Part shown: piece by piece, positions 9,541 to 18,235 of the stretch | How the letters are laid out: each line of letters begins with the position of its first letter | Numbering within the stretch: position 1 is the stretch's first letter | DNA from: Pyrobaculum islandicum DSM 4184 | GTDB taxonomy: Archaea > Thermoproteota > Thermoprotei > Thermoproteales > Thermoproteaceae | DNA length: 64,000 nucleotides | Direction of reading: 5' to 3' | Assembly: GCF_000015205.1 (NCBI RefSeq) | Contig: NC_008701.1 | Location: forward strand, 871,436-935,435 | Notes under the pieces: generated by a model | Database searches by the model: none | The model's input: the letters and a program-made list of their open reading frames with translations, nothing else | Told to the model about the DNA's origin: nothing | Program-made: the position numbers and the translations under genes

Positions 9541-9750
9541 TTAGTTCTTATAAATTTGAAAAACTTCTTTTATTTGGTCTTCTAAAAACCACTCCAGCAC
9601 GTAGTCAAGCCTACTAGCTATATACAGAGCTTTTTTATACGCCTTTTCCCATGACGTGTGTTTCGCTATAAGTACCCAGCCGTCTTCAATAATTCTTTGT
9701 TTTGTCACAAGGACCCTCTCCTCCTTAGGGTTTAGATATACTCGGAACAT
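9541..9750 (-). CDS. Small hypothetical protein (69 aa)
   Basis: This is a charged, soluble 69-aa protein. The central GWVLIAKHTSWEKAYKKAL segment has a strand-helix pattern. It resembles in style another tiny protein of the window (53772-53939, GWVLIKNGYIVG), suggesting a small shared fold. A TATA-like run upstream (about 9770) fits a short-leader start. No function is proposed. Confidence 0.55.
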   Translation of the reverse strand: MFRVYLNPKEERVLVTKQRIIEDGWVLIAKHTSWEKAYKKALYIASRLDYVLEWFLEDQIKEVFQIYKN

Positions 9751-9838
9751 ATACGTATACGTACACAGGTTTATAACCCCCAGGTATTACAGCTTACAAT
9801 TATCCCCTAAGTATGTTGAAACTTTTTGTGAACTCTTG

Positions 9839-10639
9839 TCACGCCTTTTCAATATCGGTTATCTCATAGAGAGCCTCCGCCAGCGCTTTATAACTAGGGG
9901 ATACTACGGCTAGGTCTTTAGCTACATGAGCCGCCATAGAGAGAAGACCGGTTTCAATATAGTGTAGCAACTCTTGTTTCAGGGCGTTTACGTCGTTGTT
10001 TATTAACCATCTCACAAGTGGAGAATCTCTCCATTTAACTACTTGATCTTGGGTATAAACCCTGTGTCTCACCACGGGCGCAGTCTCTGAAAGGTCGGCG
10101 GACCTGTTGATGTTTTTTAACCAGACGGGATCTATCCCATGTCTCTCAGTAGATAAAAACGTTGTGTGTCCCAGCCTAAATATATCATCTATACGACTTC
10201 TCCTGACTCGCGCCAAAAAATCTAGTATTGTCTTCAACTCCGCAGGCGATGCCTTAAATACCGCAGATTCTACTCTCCCGTTGGGAAAAACCCATACTGA
10301 AAATGGCGTGTCTACCGTCAGTAGCTCTTCAAACACCTTTGGTTTTAGAAATGGCATATCGCAAGGCGCAAACAGAAGCTCATCGTCAAACAAATGCGTC
10401 GCAGAGTCTACAGCTGCTAGAGGCCCCGAGAATCTAGTGCTATCTGGTAGGACGGTTTCGCCGGGATAGAGATTTGCGTTACGGCCAGCTGCTATAACAA
10501 CGCGGTCTGCCACTTGTCGACCAACTTCAATAACGTAATCTATTAGGCGACGCTCTCTATATACAAACGTACATTTATCTCTACCAAATCTCGAAGAAAG
10601 GCCGCCGGCGAATATAACAAACAAAACCATACAACTCAT
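9839..10639 (-). CDS. mobA: Molybdenum cofactor guanylyltransferase-like protein
   Basis: This 266-aa nucleotidyltransferase begins with the NTP-binding loop AGGLSSRFGRDK and carries ALAAVD-like and LLFAPCDMPFL motifs, the last with the metal-binding Asp. MobA attaches GMP to molybdopterin to make the bis-MGD-type cofactor of Mo/W oxidoreductases. The C-terminal ~80 residues, rich in helices, go beyond the core and are unassigned. Two moeA genes lie about 8-10 kb away, so cofactor genes are dispersed here. Translation may start at this ATG or three codons later (MVLFVIFAGG). It is divergent from the GH57 gene with a 37-base gap holding both promoters. Confidence 0.85.
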   Translation of the reverse strand: MSCMVLFVIFAGGLSSRFGRDKCTFVYRERRLIDYVIEVGRQVADRVVIAAGRNANLYPGETVLPDSTRFSGPLAAVDSATHLFDDELLFAPCDMPFLKPKVFEELLTVDTPFSVWVFPNGRVESAVFKASPAELKTILDFLARVRRSRIDDIFRLGHTTFLSTERHGIDPVWLKNINRSADLSETAPVVRHRVYTQDQVVKWRDSPLVRWLINNDVNALKQELLHYIETGLLSMAAHVAKDLAVVSPSYKALAEALYEITDIEKA

Positions 10640-10649
10640 AGCATCTATC

Positions 10650-10658
10650 TTTAAAATA
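10650..10658 (+). promoter_or_regulatory. TATA-like box of GH57 gene
   Basis: The sequence tttaaaata lies about 23 bases before ATG 10677 and only about 10 before ATG 10665. This is why I prefer 10677 as the start. The opposite strand of the same A/T run probably serves mobA. Confidence 0.4.
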
Positions 10659-10676
10659 TGCTACATGGCCTACTAC

Positions 10677-13649
10677 ATGAGGCGGATAATTTTGTTTCTA
10701 GTCTTAGCTTTATTTCTGTTAGCCCAGCCAATGAATATAATATTTGTATTTCATAACCACCAGCCTTGGTATATAGACCTAGAAAAAGGCGAGTTACTAC
10801 TGCCATGGGTGAGAATACATTCTGTTGGAAATTATCTAAAAGTGCCCCTTCTTGTAAACCAAAGCGGCGTTTCCGTTGCATATACTCTTTCTGGGAGTTT
10901 AATTGAACAGATAAATTGGTACGCTAACAGAACTTACGTCGACGCTAGATATAAGATATCGCAAAAGATCGCAGAGGGGAAGCCTTTGACTCTGGAGGAG
11001 AAATACTCCATGTTGTTAGTGCCCGGGGGATTCTTTGATATAAATTGGCAAAATATTGTGTATAAACACCCAAGATACACTGTATTGTTAGGGATAAGAA
11101 ATGATGCATTTAGTAAATGTCCACCTGGAAATATAACATGCATCGTATCTAGGTTCAGCGAGCAAGACTTTATTGACCTAGCCACGCTTTTTAACCTTCT
11201 CTGGATAGACCCATACATAGCACGACAATACCCAGACGTTTGGGCTATGAGAAATAAAACCTCCTTTACGCGCAACGACCTTAAGAGAGTCTTAGAGGTA
11301 CACATGGACCTAATCTCAAAAGTTTTGCCTTTATATAGAGCTTTGGCACAACAGAAGAGGGTAGAGCTCGTGCTAGTGCCATACTCACATCCTCTAATGC
11401 CTCTTTTGGCAGACATGGGAGCTTTAGAAGACTTAAAAGTTCACATAAGACTCTCGCAGAATCTCTTTGAAAGATATTTAGGAGTTTCGCCCACGGGTGT
11501 TTGGCCTCCTGAACAAGCAGTTAACGATGATGTGCTCAGACTTTTTACAGAATCCGGCTTTTTATGGACTATAACAGACGAGGACGTATTGAAGGCAACC
11601 ATGCCCGGAGCTAGCCACTTCGGTCTTTACTATGTAGATTATGGAGGACGACGTATATACGTTTTCTTTAGAGATAAAACACTGTCTGACGGCCTAGGTT
11701 TTAGATACGCCTCTATGAAGCCAGAAGAGGCCTTGGCCGACTTTATGAATTATCTAAAGAGGGTGCCACGAGACGAGTGTTCAGTAGTCGTAGTTGCATT
11801 AGATGGCGAAAATCCGTGGGAAAACTATCCAAATTTTGGAGATGATTTTCTTATTAAATTCTTTGGAGGACTCGCACAGTTGGAGAAAAACGGCACCATC
11901 AAGCTATGGAAACCTACAGACTTTGTAAAGAGATGTAGCGAAAAAGCTACGCCATTACCACAACGTGAATTTGAATATTTCAACCTAAAAGTAGATATAT
12001 CCGTATATACCTCTATACGTGATCTACCAACCCGTATTGTCCAGGGTAGAATTGCAGAAGGCTCGTGGTCTAGTGGGGGTAGTTTAGCCATTTGGATTGG
12101 CGATGTAGACGAAAATGTTTGGTGGATGTGGCTAAAGAAGGCTAGAGAAGATGTAGGTCTAAATTTGAAGTGGGATGTACTTTTCCCATTGTTAGTAGCT
12201 GAAGCCAGTGACTGGCCGTTTTGGTACGGCGGCGAAATGGGTTCACCACAGACCTTTGACCCTGTTGCAAAATCTGCACTGATAGCATTTTACCGACGGG
12301 CTGGTTTACAGCCGCCTATGTATCTTTTCTCCTTGGCGTATCCCGGCGGGACTCCCCGCGAAATAGTTGGAAGGGGCGATGGAAAAGTAGCTCTCTACGA
12401 AGGGCTTACGGTTTATGTAAATACGACACATATATGGATAGAGGGCGCGGGGTGTGGCGTAGTCTATTTCTCAAATCCAACACTTCCGAGGTCGCCATAT
12501 TTCTTCAGAGGCGCTGTATATGGAATACATGGCGAGAAATTACACATATATGCCGATATGGCTATCGATAGCTGTAATAACACAGTATATCTCTCAGACG
12601 GCGGTAAGTTCTATCCAGTTGGGAAAGCGGCTAGATCGTACTTTATAGGCGCGCAACCTGGCGACAAACTCTACGTAGAGTTTAATGGCCTTGTATATGT
12701 GCTCACAATACCTGAAAGCCCAGTACAACAAAAATTGTTAATGGAAGTAGCTGATCCGCCTGGAGACGACTTTGGCACTGGTAAATACCGCTATCCTAAG
12801 AACCCCGTCTTCAAGCCCGGGGTTTTTGACCTATTAGGATTTACGCTATACGACCTGGGCGATAGGCTAAGGTTCATGTTTAGAGTGAGAGAATTTGGTG
12901 GAAACCCATGGAGCGGGCCTGCAGGATTTTCGTTACAGTTTTTCCACGTCTATATTAATAGAGGACGTGGAGAGAGAAATGACACACTTGGTCTAGGAGT
13001 GACTCTTTGTAAAGAGGCGATGTGGGATGTGGCCTTATTAATAGGCCCTGGTTGGAGCGGCGGTAATCGTATAGTTTATTCAGATGGCTCATTTATAGAT
13101 GATGCTATGGCTATAAGGCCAGGCCCTAATAATACAATTGTCGCAGATGTTCCCAAGAAGTACATTGGCGAGTTTGAAAAAAGTTGGAAATTAACTGTGT
13201 TTCTCACATCGTGGGACGGCTACGGCCCAGACAATATACGGAGATTTGGCGTAGTAGAAGATGAGTGGACTGTCGGCGGCGCAGATGCCGCCGCGGTGTT
13301 GGCAGGAGTGGCCCCGAGAGTGTTTGATGTGTTAGCGCCTACTGTAGATGCCCAGGTTAGGGCACTAACTTCCTACAAAGTGTCCAGACTGCCTAATGGC
13401 ACATACGTAGGCGCACCAGCCTCTGTGTGTATATTTTACACACAAGAAAAGCCAGCCGCGACAATTACTGCAACAATCACCACTACAGTAACACAGACAA
13501 GCCGTGAGACAGTTACTACAACACAGTACTTAACGGAAACTCAGAAAGAAACTGTAAGAGAAGTTAATTGGGTAGCTACAGCTATAGTCTCAGTGTTAGC
13601 TTTTATACTTGGTTTAACACCTAGCCTATTGGCAAAAAGAGAGCGGTAA
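10677..13649 (+). CDS. Secreted, membrane-anchored GH57 glucanase (amylopullulanase-like)
   Basis: This protein of about 990 aa starts with a signal peptide (MRRIILFLVLALFLLA). The GH57 catalytic domain opens with the family motif HNHQPW and includes TGVWPPEQA and VVALDGENPWENYP. After about residue 690, VADPPGDDFGTGKYRYP begins a glucodextranase-C/DOMON-like beta domain. A Thr-rich stalk, a hydrophobic anchor and KRER end the protein. GH57 enzymes with this layout cut alpha-1,4 and often alpha-1,6 links of starch or glycogen. The MalEFG-type importer follows 30 bases downstream, consistent with outside digestion and uptake of maltodextrins. Confidence 0.88.
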   Translation: MRRIILFLVLALFLLAQPMNIIFVFHNHQPWYIDLEKGELLLPWVRIHSVGNYLKVPLLVNQSGVSVAYTLSGSLIEQINWYANRTYVDARYKISQKIAEGKPLTLEEKYSMLLVPGGFFDINWQNIVYKHPRYTVLLGIRNDAFSKCPPGNITCIVSRFSEQDFIDLATLFNLLWIDPYIARQYPDVWAMRNKTSFTRNDLKRVLEVHMDLISKVLPLYRALAQQKRVELVLVPYSHPLMPLLADMGALEDLKVHIRLSQNLFERYLGVSPTGVWPPEQAVNDDVLRLFTESGFLWTITDEDVLKATMPGASHFGLYYVDYGGRRIYVFFRDKTLSDGLGFRYASMKPEEALADFMNYLKRVPRDECSVVVVALDGENPWENYPNFGDDFLIKFFGGLAQLEKNGTIKLWKPTDFVKRCSEKATPLPQREFEYFNLKVDISVYTSIRDLPTRIVQGRIAEGSWSSGGSLAIWIGDVDENVWWMWLKKAREDVGLNLKWDVLFPLLVAEASDWPFWYGGEMGSPQTFDPVAKSALIAFYRRAGLQPPMYLFSLAYPGGTPREIVGRGDGKVALYEGLTVYVNTTHIWIEGAGCGVVYFSNPTLPRSPYFFRGAVYGIHGEKLHIYADMAIDSCNNTVYLSDGGKFYPVGKAARSYFIGAQPGDKLYVEFNGLVYVLTIPESPVQQKLLMEVADPPGDDFGTGKYRYPKNPVFKPGVFDLLGFTLYDLGDRLRFMFRVREFGGNPWSGPAGFSLQFFHVYINRGRGERNDTLGLGVTLCKEAMWDVALLIGPGWSGGNRIVYSDGSFIDDAMAIRPGPNNTIVADVPKKYIGEFEKSWKLTVFLTSWDGYGPDNIRRFGVVEDEWTVGGADAAAVLAGVAPRVFDVLAPTVDAQVRALTSYKVSRLPNGTYVGAPASVCIFYTQEKPAATITATITTTVTQTSRETVTTTQYLTETQKETVREVNWVATAIVSVLAFILGLTPSLLAKRER

Positions 13650-13650
13650 C

Positions 13651-13659
13651 ATATAAAAA
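13651..13659 (+). promoter_or_regulatory. TATA-like box of maltodextrin importer operon
   Basis: The sequence atataaaaa is centred about 25 bases before the ATG at 13680. It lies directly after the GH57 stop codon, so the importer has its own promoter. Confidence 0.45.
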
Positions 13660-13679
13660 CTAAATATATCTCTTTAGAT

Positions 13680-15029
13680 ATGAATAGAAACTTGCTAATT
13701 GGTGTCGTAGCGATTGTAATCATTCTCTTGGGAATAGCCACTTATTATACAACTCAACCACCGCAAGTAACGCCTACGACTACGTCTGCGCCGCCGACTA
13801 CTACGCAAACTACGACACAAACAACACCTCAACAGATTACAACACCGACGTATACTCCTCCGCCAGAGACAACTACAAAAACAACGACTGTACCGCCGAC
13901 TACTACGCCATCACCTACACAAACCACTCCTGTTAAGAAAGTGATAGTTAGAATATGGCACGCTCTAACGCCAGAAGAAGAGGCCGTCTTTAAAGAGGTG
14001 GCTAGACTTTATATACAAAATCACCCAGACGTTCAGATAGTGTTTGAAAATAAATCTCCAGATCTCCAAACCGCTGTTCTTGCGGCTATATCTACAGGCG
14101 AGAAATTCGACTTGTTTATATGGGCACACGACTGGATAGGCCTTATGGTAGAGGCCGGAGTTTTGAAACCTGTCGATAATGAGGTTGCAGACGTAATACA
14201 GAGGTTCGCAGTGCCTATACCGCAGTATAAAGGACATATTTACGGCCTACCATTTACTGCCGAAACTGTCGCCCTTATATGCAATAGAAAAATAATACAA
14301 ACGCCGCCCAAAACTTTTGCAGACTTGGTCAAGATAATGCAACAGTTCTATAATCCTCCAAAGACATATGGCATAGCATATTTTGTAGACCCCTACTTCA
14401 TCTCTGCTTGGGTTCACGGGGCGGGTGGTTATTATTTTGATGATGCTACAGAAAAGCAAGGGTTGACAAATCCAAAAACAATTGCTGGTTTTGAGTTTTT
14501 CAAGAAGAACATAATGCCTTATATAGGGCCGAATCCCACCGATTATAATACTCAGATAAGTATCTTTCTTGCCGAGCAAGCCCCATGTATGGTAAACGGC
14601 CCCTGGAGTATAGGTACTGTGAAAAAAGCGGGTATAGACTTCTTCGTGACGCCATTACCGCCAGTTAACGACACATATGTGCCTAAGCCATACGGAGGCT
14701 TAAAGATGTTTTACGTCACTATATACGCCTCTAAGGAGGCTATAGACTTCATAAAGTGGTTTACCACAGATCCCCAAGTGGCCAAGGTATTAGTGGCAAA
14801 ACTAGGCTATATCCCCGTGATAAAAAACATAGATGTCCAAGACCCCGTAGTCCAAGGCTTTTATGAAGCTATTAAAAACGTACGCCTTATGCCAGTTTCT
14901 CCAAAAATGCAACCAGTGTGGGGAGCTGTCACTCTTGTAATACAGAACTCTATAGTGTCAGACCAAAAGACGATTAGGCAGGCTGCAGAAGACGCAGCAA
15001 AAGACCTTTGTGCAAGAGGGCTTTGTTAA
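13680..15029 (+). CDS. malE: Maltodextrin-type ABC importer binding protein (MalE-like)
   Basis: This 449-aa protein has an N-terminal hydrophobic anchor (residues 5-22) and a long Thr/Pro-rich linker to about residue 80. An extracellular solute-binding family 1 domain follows, opening with VIVRIWHALTPEEE and containing FDLFIWAHDW and PCMVNGPWSI. This is the MalE fold. A starch-degrading GH57 gene upstream and MalF/MalG genes downstream support maltodextrin as ligand (inference). The stop overlaps the next start (TAATG). No ATPase gene lies nearby, so a shared MalK must be encoded elsewhere. Confidence 0.88.
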   Translation: MNRNLLIGVVAIVIILLGIATYYTTQPPQVTPTTTSAPPTTTQTTTQTTPQQITTPTYTPPPETTTKTTTVPPTTTPSPTQTTPVKKVIVRIWHALTPEEEAVFKEVARLYIQNHPDVQIVFENKSPDLQTAVLAAISTGEKFDLFIWAHDWIGLMVEAGVLKPVDNEVADVIQRFAVPIPQYKGHIYGLPFTAETVALICNRKIIQTPPKTFADLVKIMQQFYNPPKTYGIAYFVDPYFISAWVHGAGGYYFDDATEKQGLTNPKTIAGFEFFKKNIMPYIGPNPTDYNTQISIFLAEQAPCMVNGPWSIGTVKKAGIDFFVTPLPPVNDTYVPKPYGGLKMFYVTIYASKEAIDFIKWFTTDPQVAKVLVAKLGYIPVIKNIDVQDPVVQGFYEAIKNVRLMPVSPKMQPVWGAVTLVIQNSIVSDQKTIRQAAEDAAKDLCARGLC

Positions 15030-15952
15030 TGCGGCCGCTATTATTAATACTCCCAGGCCTTTTTCTATTTCTCTTTTTCAACCTCTGGCCAATAATATAC
15101 TCAATTTACATATCTTTTACAAATGCCAATATCCGTAATTTTCCACCCCCACCGCCGTGGGCCCCTGAAGAGTTAAAACAAGCCCGGCCACCTCCAGATT
15201 TTGTCGGTCTAGCGAATTATGTTTCAATTTTTATAGGGCCGGCATCTCCTGGATTTCTAAACGCAATTATCTGGACTTTAATCTTCACAGCCATTTCTGT
15301 CCCTACAAAAATAGCCCTAGGCGTCTTTCTAGGTCTTTTGATGTCTTCTGAAAAAGTGTTAGGCAAATCTATAATGAGGACGCTGTTAATAGTGCCGTGG
15401 GCGTTGCCCCTAATACTCTCTGTAGTGGCTTGGCGCTATATTTTTGACCCGACATACGGTGTTGTAAACCAAATACTTTATACAATAGGAGTTTCTAAAC
15501 CCCCCGACTGGTTTGTAGATAAAGACTATGCATATATGGCAATGGTAGTGATAGAGACGTGGCTAGCTTATCCATTTATAATGACCGTTGTAATGGGAGC
15601 CCTTGCAAACATTCCTAGGGCGGCTTTCGAAGCTGCAGAAATAGACGGCGCTGGAAGATGGGCTATTTTTACAAAAATAACACTTCCGCTAATAAAAAGA
15701 CCTCTTATCTATGCTACTGTTATGACCACGGCGGCGTCATTACAATTTTTCCTAGTGGCATTTCTATGGAACTTTATACAGCTATATGACCGCTTCATGC
15801 TTACATATGGCTACTACTGGGCGTTCGGTTCACCATTTAGAGAATACGGATTAGCTGCAGCTATATTGACAATATCTGCGTTTTTAATCTCTATCTTTAT
15901 GGTATTAGCTATAAGAATTTCTGGATTAATGAGAGGCATGTATGAAAGTTAA
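15029..15952 (+). CDS. malF: Maltodextrin-type ABC importer permease (MalF-like)
   Basis: This ~307-aa protein has six or more membrane segments. It carries the EAA loop of binding-protein-dependent permeases (AAFEAAEIDGAGRWAIFTKITLPL), which contacts the ATPase. The ATG at 15029 overlaps the malE stop and is the natural coupled start. It overlaps malG by 11 bases. Confidence 0.88.
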   Translation: MRPLLLILPGLFLFLFFNLWPIIYSIYISFTNANIRNFPPPPPWAPEELKQARPPPDFVGLANYVSIFIGPASPGFLNAIIWTLIFTAISVPTKIALGVFLGLLMSSEKVLGKSIMRTLLIVPWALPLILSVVAWRYIFDPTYGVVNQILYTIGVSKPPDWFVDKDYAYMAMVVIETWLAYPFIMTVVMGALANIPRAAFEAAEIDGAGRWAIFTKITLPLIKRPLIYATVMTTAASLQFFLVAFLWNFIQLYDRFMLTYGYYWAFGSPFREYGLAAAILTISAFLISIFMVLAIRISGLMRGMYES

Positions 15953-16748
15953 ACTTTTCTATACTTTAACCGCCGCAACAGCCACATTTCTCTTGTTTTA
16001 CCCAGTACTTCAGATAGTGTTGCTTTCTTTAAACAAAATACCATATCTTAGGATAGGGGGTGAATTTATACCAACTATAGAGTCATTTCAATGGGTACTT
16101 CAACAACCAGACTTTTGGCGGGGGTTGCTCAATAGTATAATAGTTGCAGGAACCACTGTTGTAATCGTTATAGCCTTGGCATTACCTGCAGCATATGCAT
16201 TTAGCCGCTATAGTTTTAAAGGCCGTAACTCGCTTCTCTCGTTTTATGTGGTATTTACACAAGTTTCGGGAGGTTTGGGAATAGCTGGACTAATCGCGCT
16301 TTTTGCAATAGTATCAGCCTTAGGACTTAGAAATAATCTACTGGCGCTTGCGTTAATATATGCCGCCGGGGCAATTCCGTATCACACATGGTTGCTAAAG
16401 ACGTATATTGACACCGTGCCAAAATCTGCCGAAGAGGCGGCAATTATAGACGGTGCCGGCGTAATTACGCTACTTACCAGAGTTGTTTTTCCAATAATGG
16501 CGCCAGCCCTAGCAGTTTCTGCGATTCTGACCTTTATAGGGGCGTGGGGCGAATTAATACTTGCTAATCTCTTTCTGTCTGGCGAAAATAGGACGTTAAT
16601 ACTGTGGATATATTCTCTCATGCCAAATGTCTATTCTGTACAATGGAATAGATTCGCTGCAGCGGCACTTCTCTATGCTATTCCGCCTGTTGTACTCTAT
16701 GTGCTACTCCAGAGATTTCTCAAACGTGGCCTTACATACGTTTATTGA
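15942..16748 (+). CDS. malG: Maltodextrin-type ABC importer permease (MalG-like)
   Basis: This 268-aa membrane protein has the EAA motif SAEEAAIIDGAGVITLLTRVVFPI near residue 165 and the typical C-terminal permease segments. It pairs with the MalF-like subunit. It is the last gene of the operon and converges on htpX with only 5 bases between. Confidence 0.88.
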   Translation: MKVKLFYTLTAATATFLLFYPVLQIVLLSLNKIPYLRIGGEFIPTIESFQWVLQQPDFWRGLLNSIIVAGTTVVIVIALALPAAYAFSRYSFKGRNSLLSFYVVFTQVSGGLGIAGLIALFAIVSALGLRNNLLALALIYAAGAIPYHTWLLKTYIDTVPKSAEEAAIIDGAGVITLLTRVVFPIMAPALAVSAILTFIGAWGELILANLFLSGENRTLILWIYSLMPNVYSVQWNRFAAAALLYAIPPVVLYVLLQRFLKRGLTYVY

Positions 16749-16753
16749 AAAAA

Positions 16754-17797
16754 TTAAATTTGTAGTTGGTCGAGAAATCTAAGTCTCTTTGGAATGGGTG
16801 GATGTGTGGAAAATATCTCTTGGATTACTGAATAGCTAGACCGCTTAATTTCCTCTATCTCGCTTCTTGTCACAGTTATAAATGGATTAGCTACTGCATT
16901 TACAAGAGCATATATAAAGAGCGCTCTAAACTTGTCTCCGCTGATAATTTCATGAGCCTCCGGGTTAGAGAAGTAGAACTTATGGATCTTGGCTAGTGCA
17001 AATTGCATAGCCTCCTTGCCCGCTGCTTTTGCTCCAGCTGTGTCTGCGTAATACTCTCTTAGTCTACTAAAGGCGAGGACTAACAATTGCACTAAGAATG
17101 AGACGACAACTGCTAAAATGCCTACGGCTGCCAATAACATTGTGTTGTTATTTCTGTTGTTTGAAGAAGACAATGCAATACGTACAGAAGATACACCTAG
17201 GTAATACAGTATAGACGGCAATACTCCAAAGAGTAGCATTAGCGCATTATCTCTGTGAAGGTGATGGCCAATCTCATGCCCTATCACTGCCTCAAGCTCT
17301 CTCTTGTCTGTTAGAGCCAACATACTACTTGTGACCGCCACATATCTTCCAGTTAAGAAGTTGCCATATGCAAACGCGTTTGGGGGACCGTCTACTACCA
17401 CAGCTTTTATTCTAAACGGGGCGCCGAGTCTTGAAGCCACCGCATCTACGATTTCTTGTAATCTTGGGTCAGGCCTAGCGCCATATGTGACATTTATTAA
17501 AAACGGAGACGCAATATACGTGATTAAGTTCATGAGCACAACAAAGAAGATCATACCTAAGATAAACCCCCAGCCGTATTCTGCCAACGCAGGAGCCGCC
17601 ACTATTGCAATTAGGTATATAACAAACGCTGTGGTTAGTACTATAAGTACAGCAGTAAGTGCCATGGCGCCGTATAGAGTAAAACGTCCAGATATAGATG
17701 AAGCAACCTTAGGCGCGATAACCACAGCAACAATAATCATAACTATATAGCCTAGGAGGTATAAACCAAAGGCTATTGGGTCAAATATTGGAAACAT
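16754..17797 (-). CDS. htpX: HtpX-like M48 membrane metalloprotease
   Basis: The 347-aa protein has about four hydrophobic segments and the zinc motif HEIGHH near the middle. The third metal ligand is probably the Glu of REYYADTAGA. M48/HtpX proteases degrade damaged membrane proteins, with the active site on the cytoplasmic face. An N-terminal extension of two to three membrane segments makes it longer than bacterial HtpX (about 290 aa). A candidate C/D box sRNA lies just upstream on the same strand. Confidence 0.88.
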   Translation of the reverse strand: MFPIFDPIAFGLYLLGYIVMIIVAVVIAPKVASSISGRFTLYGAMALTAVLIVLTTAFVIYLIAIVAAPALAEYGWGFILGMIFFVVLMNLITYIASPFLINVTYGARPDPRLQEIVDAVASRLGAPFRIKAVVVDGPPNAFAYGNFLTGRYVAVTSSMLALTDKRELEAVIGHEIGHHLHRDNALMLLFGVLPSILYYLGVSSVRIALSSSNNRNNNTMLLAAVGILAVVVSFLVQLLVLAFSRLREYYADTAGAKAAGKEAMQFALAKIHKFYFSNPEAHEIISGDKFRALFIYALVNAVANPFITVTRSEIEEIKRSSYSVIQEIFSTHPPIPKRLRFLDQLQI

Positions 17798-17825
17798 GTT
17801 CCGCTTATCACGTTCAGCTTAAAAA

Positions 17826-17885
17826 CTTTTCAGCCGGTACGTGAAGTCTTCACGCATCAGAAACGGGGACTTTCGTCACGGGCTG
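17826..17885 (-). ncRNA. Candidate C/D box methylation-guide sRNA
   Basis: Read on the minus strand, box C (GTGACGA, at 17873-17879) is followed by a 12-base guide, D' (CTGA), a 4-base spacer, C' (TGAAGA), a 13-base guide and box D (CTGA, at 17830-17833). The C-to-D span of 50 bases and both internal boxes match archaeal dual-guide sRNAs that direct 2'-O-methylation with L7Ae, Nop5 and fibrillarin. The guides would pair with targets like AAACGGGGACTT and CCGGTACGTGAAG. I could not assign the target RNA. It sits in the gap upstream of htpX. Confidence 0.6.
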
Positions 17886-17929
17886 TCTGGACTATACAGT
17901 TTAATAAATGCAACTAAATGTGAAATACT

Positions 17930-18235
17930 ATGACTTGTGTAGATGAGCAGACTGCAGAAAAAGTTGCTAAAAGAAAGGCGTTAGGCAAGCTTGGCGTCCT
18001 TAGACGCTCGGTAAAAGTCTTTAGAATTAGAGTTGGCGACGATTGGATTTTTGGTTTTGTAAAACACAAATTTAGAGAGGGGGGCTTTCAAATAGCTGTA
18101 AAGCTTGTATATATCGACTGTAAGGGGTCTGCGCTTGAGAAAATACCACTTGATCTAGAGGAGAAGATTAGGAGATATATAGAGGAGGGCACCGCAGCGC
18201 TTTTAGAAAGAGAGCTGTCGAACATAGTTAGATGA
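17930..18235 (+). CDS. Hypothetical protein (101 aa) upstream of moeA
   Basis: This is a basic, soluble protein with a central beta-rich part (VFRIRVGDDWIFGFV, FQIAVKLVYIDCKG) and helical ends. It overlaps the MoeA-fusion gene by 4 bases, so the two are probably translated together. A role connected with molybdenum or tungsten cofactor is possible but rests only on this coupling. I recognise no family. Confidence 0.7.
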   Translation: MTCVDEQTAEKVAKRKALGKLGVLRRSVKVFRIRVGDDWIFGFVKHKFREGGFQIAVKLVYIDCKGSALEKIPLDLEEKIRRYIEEGTAALLERELSNIVR

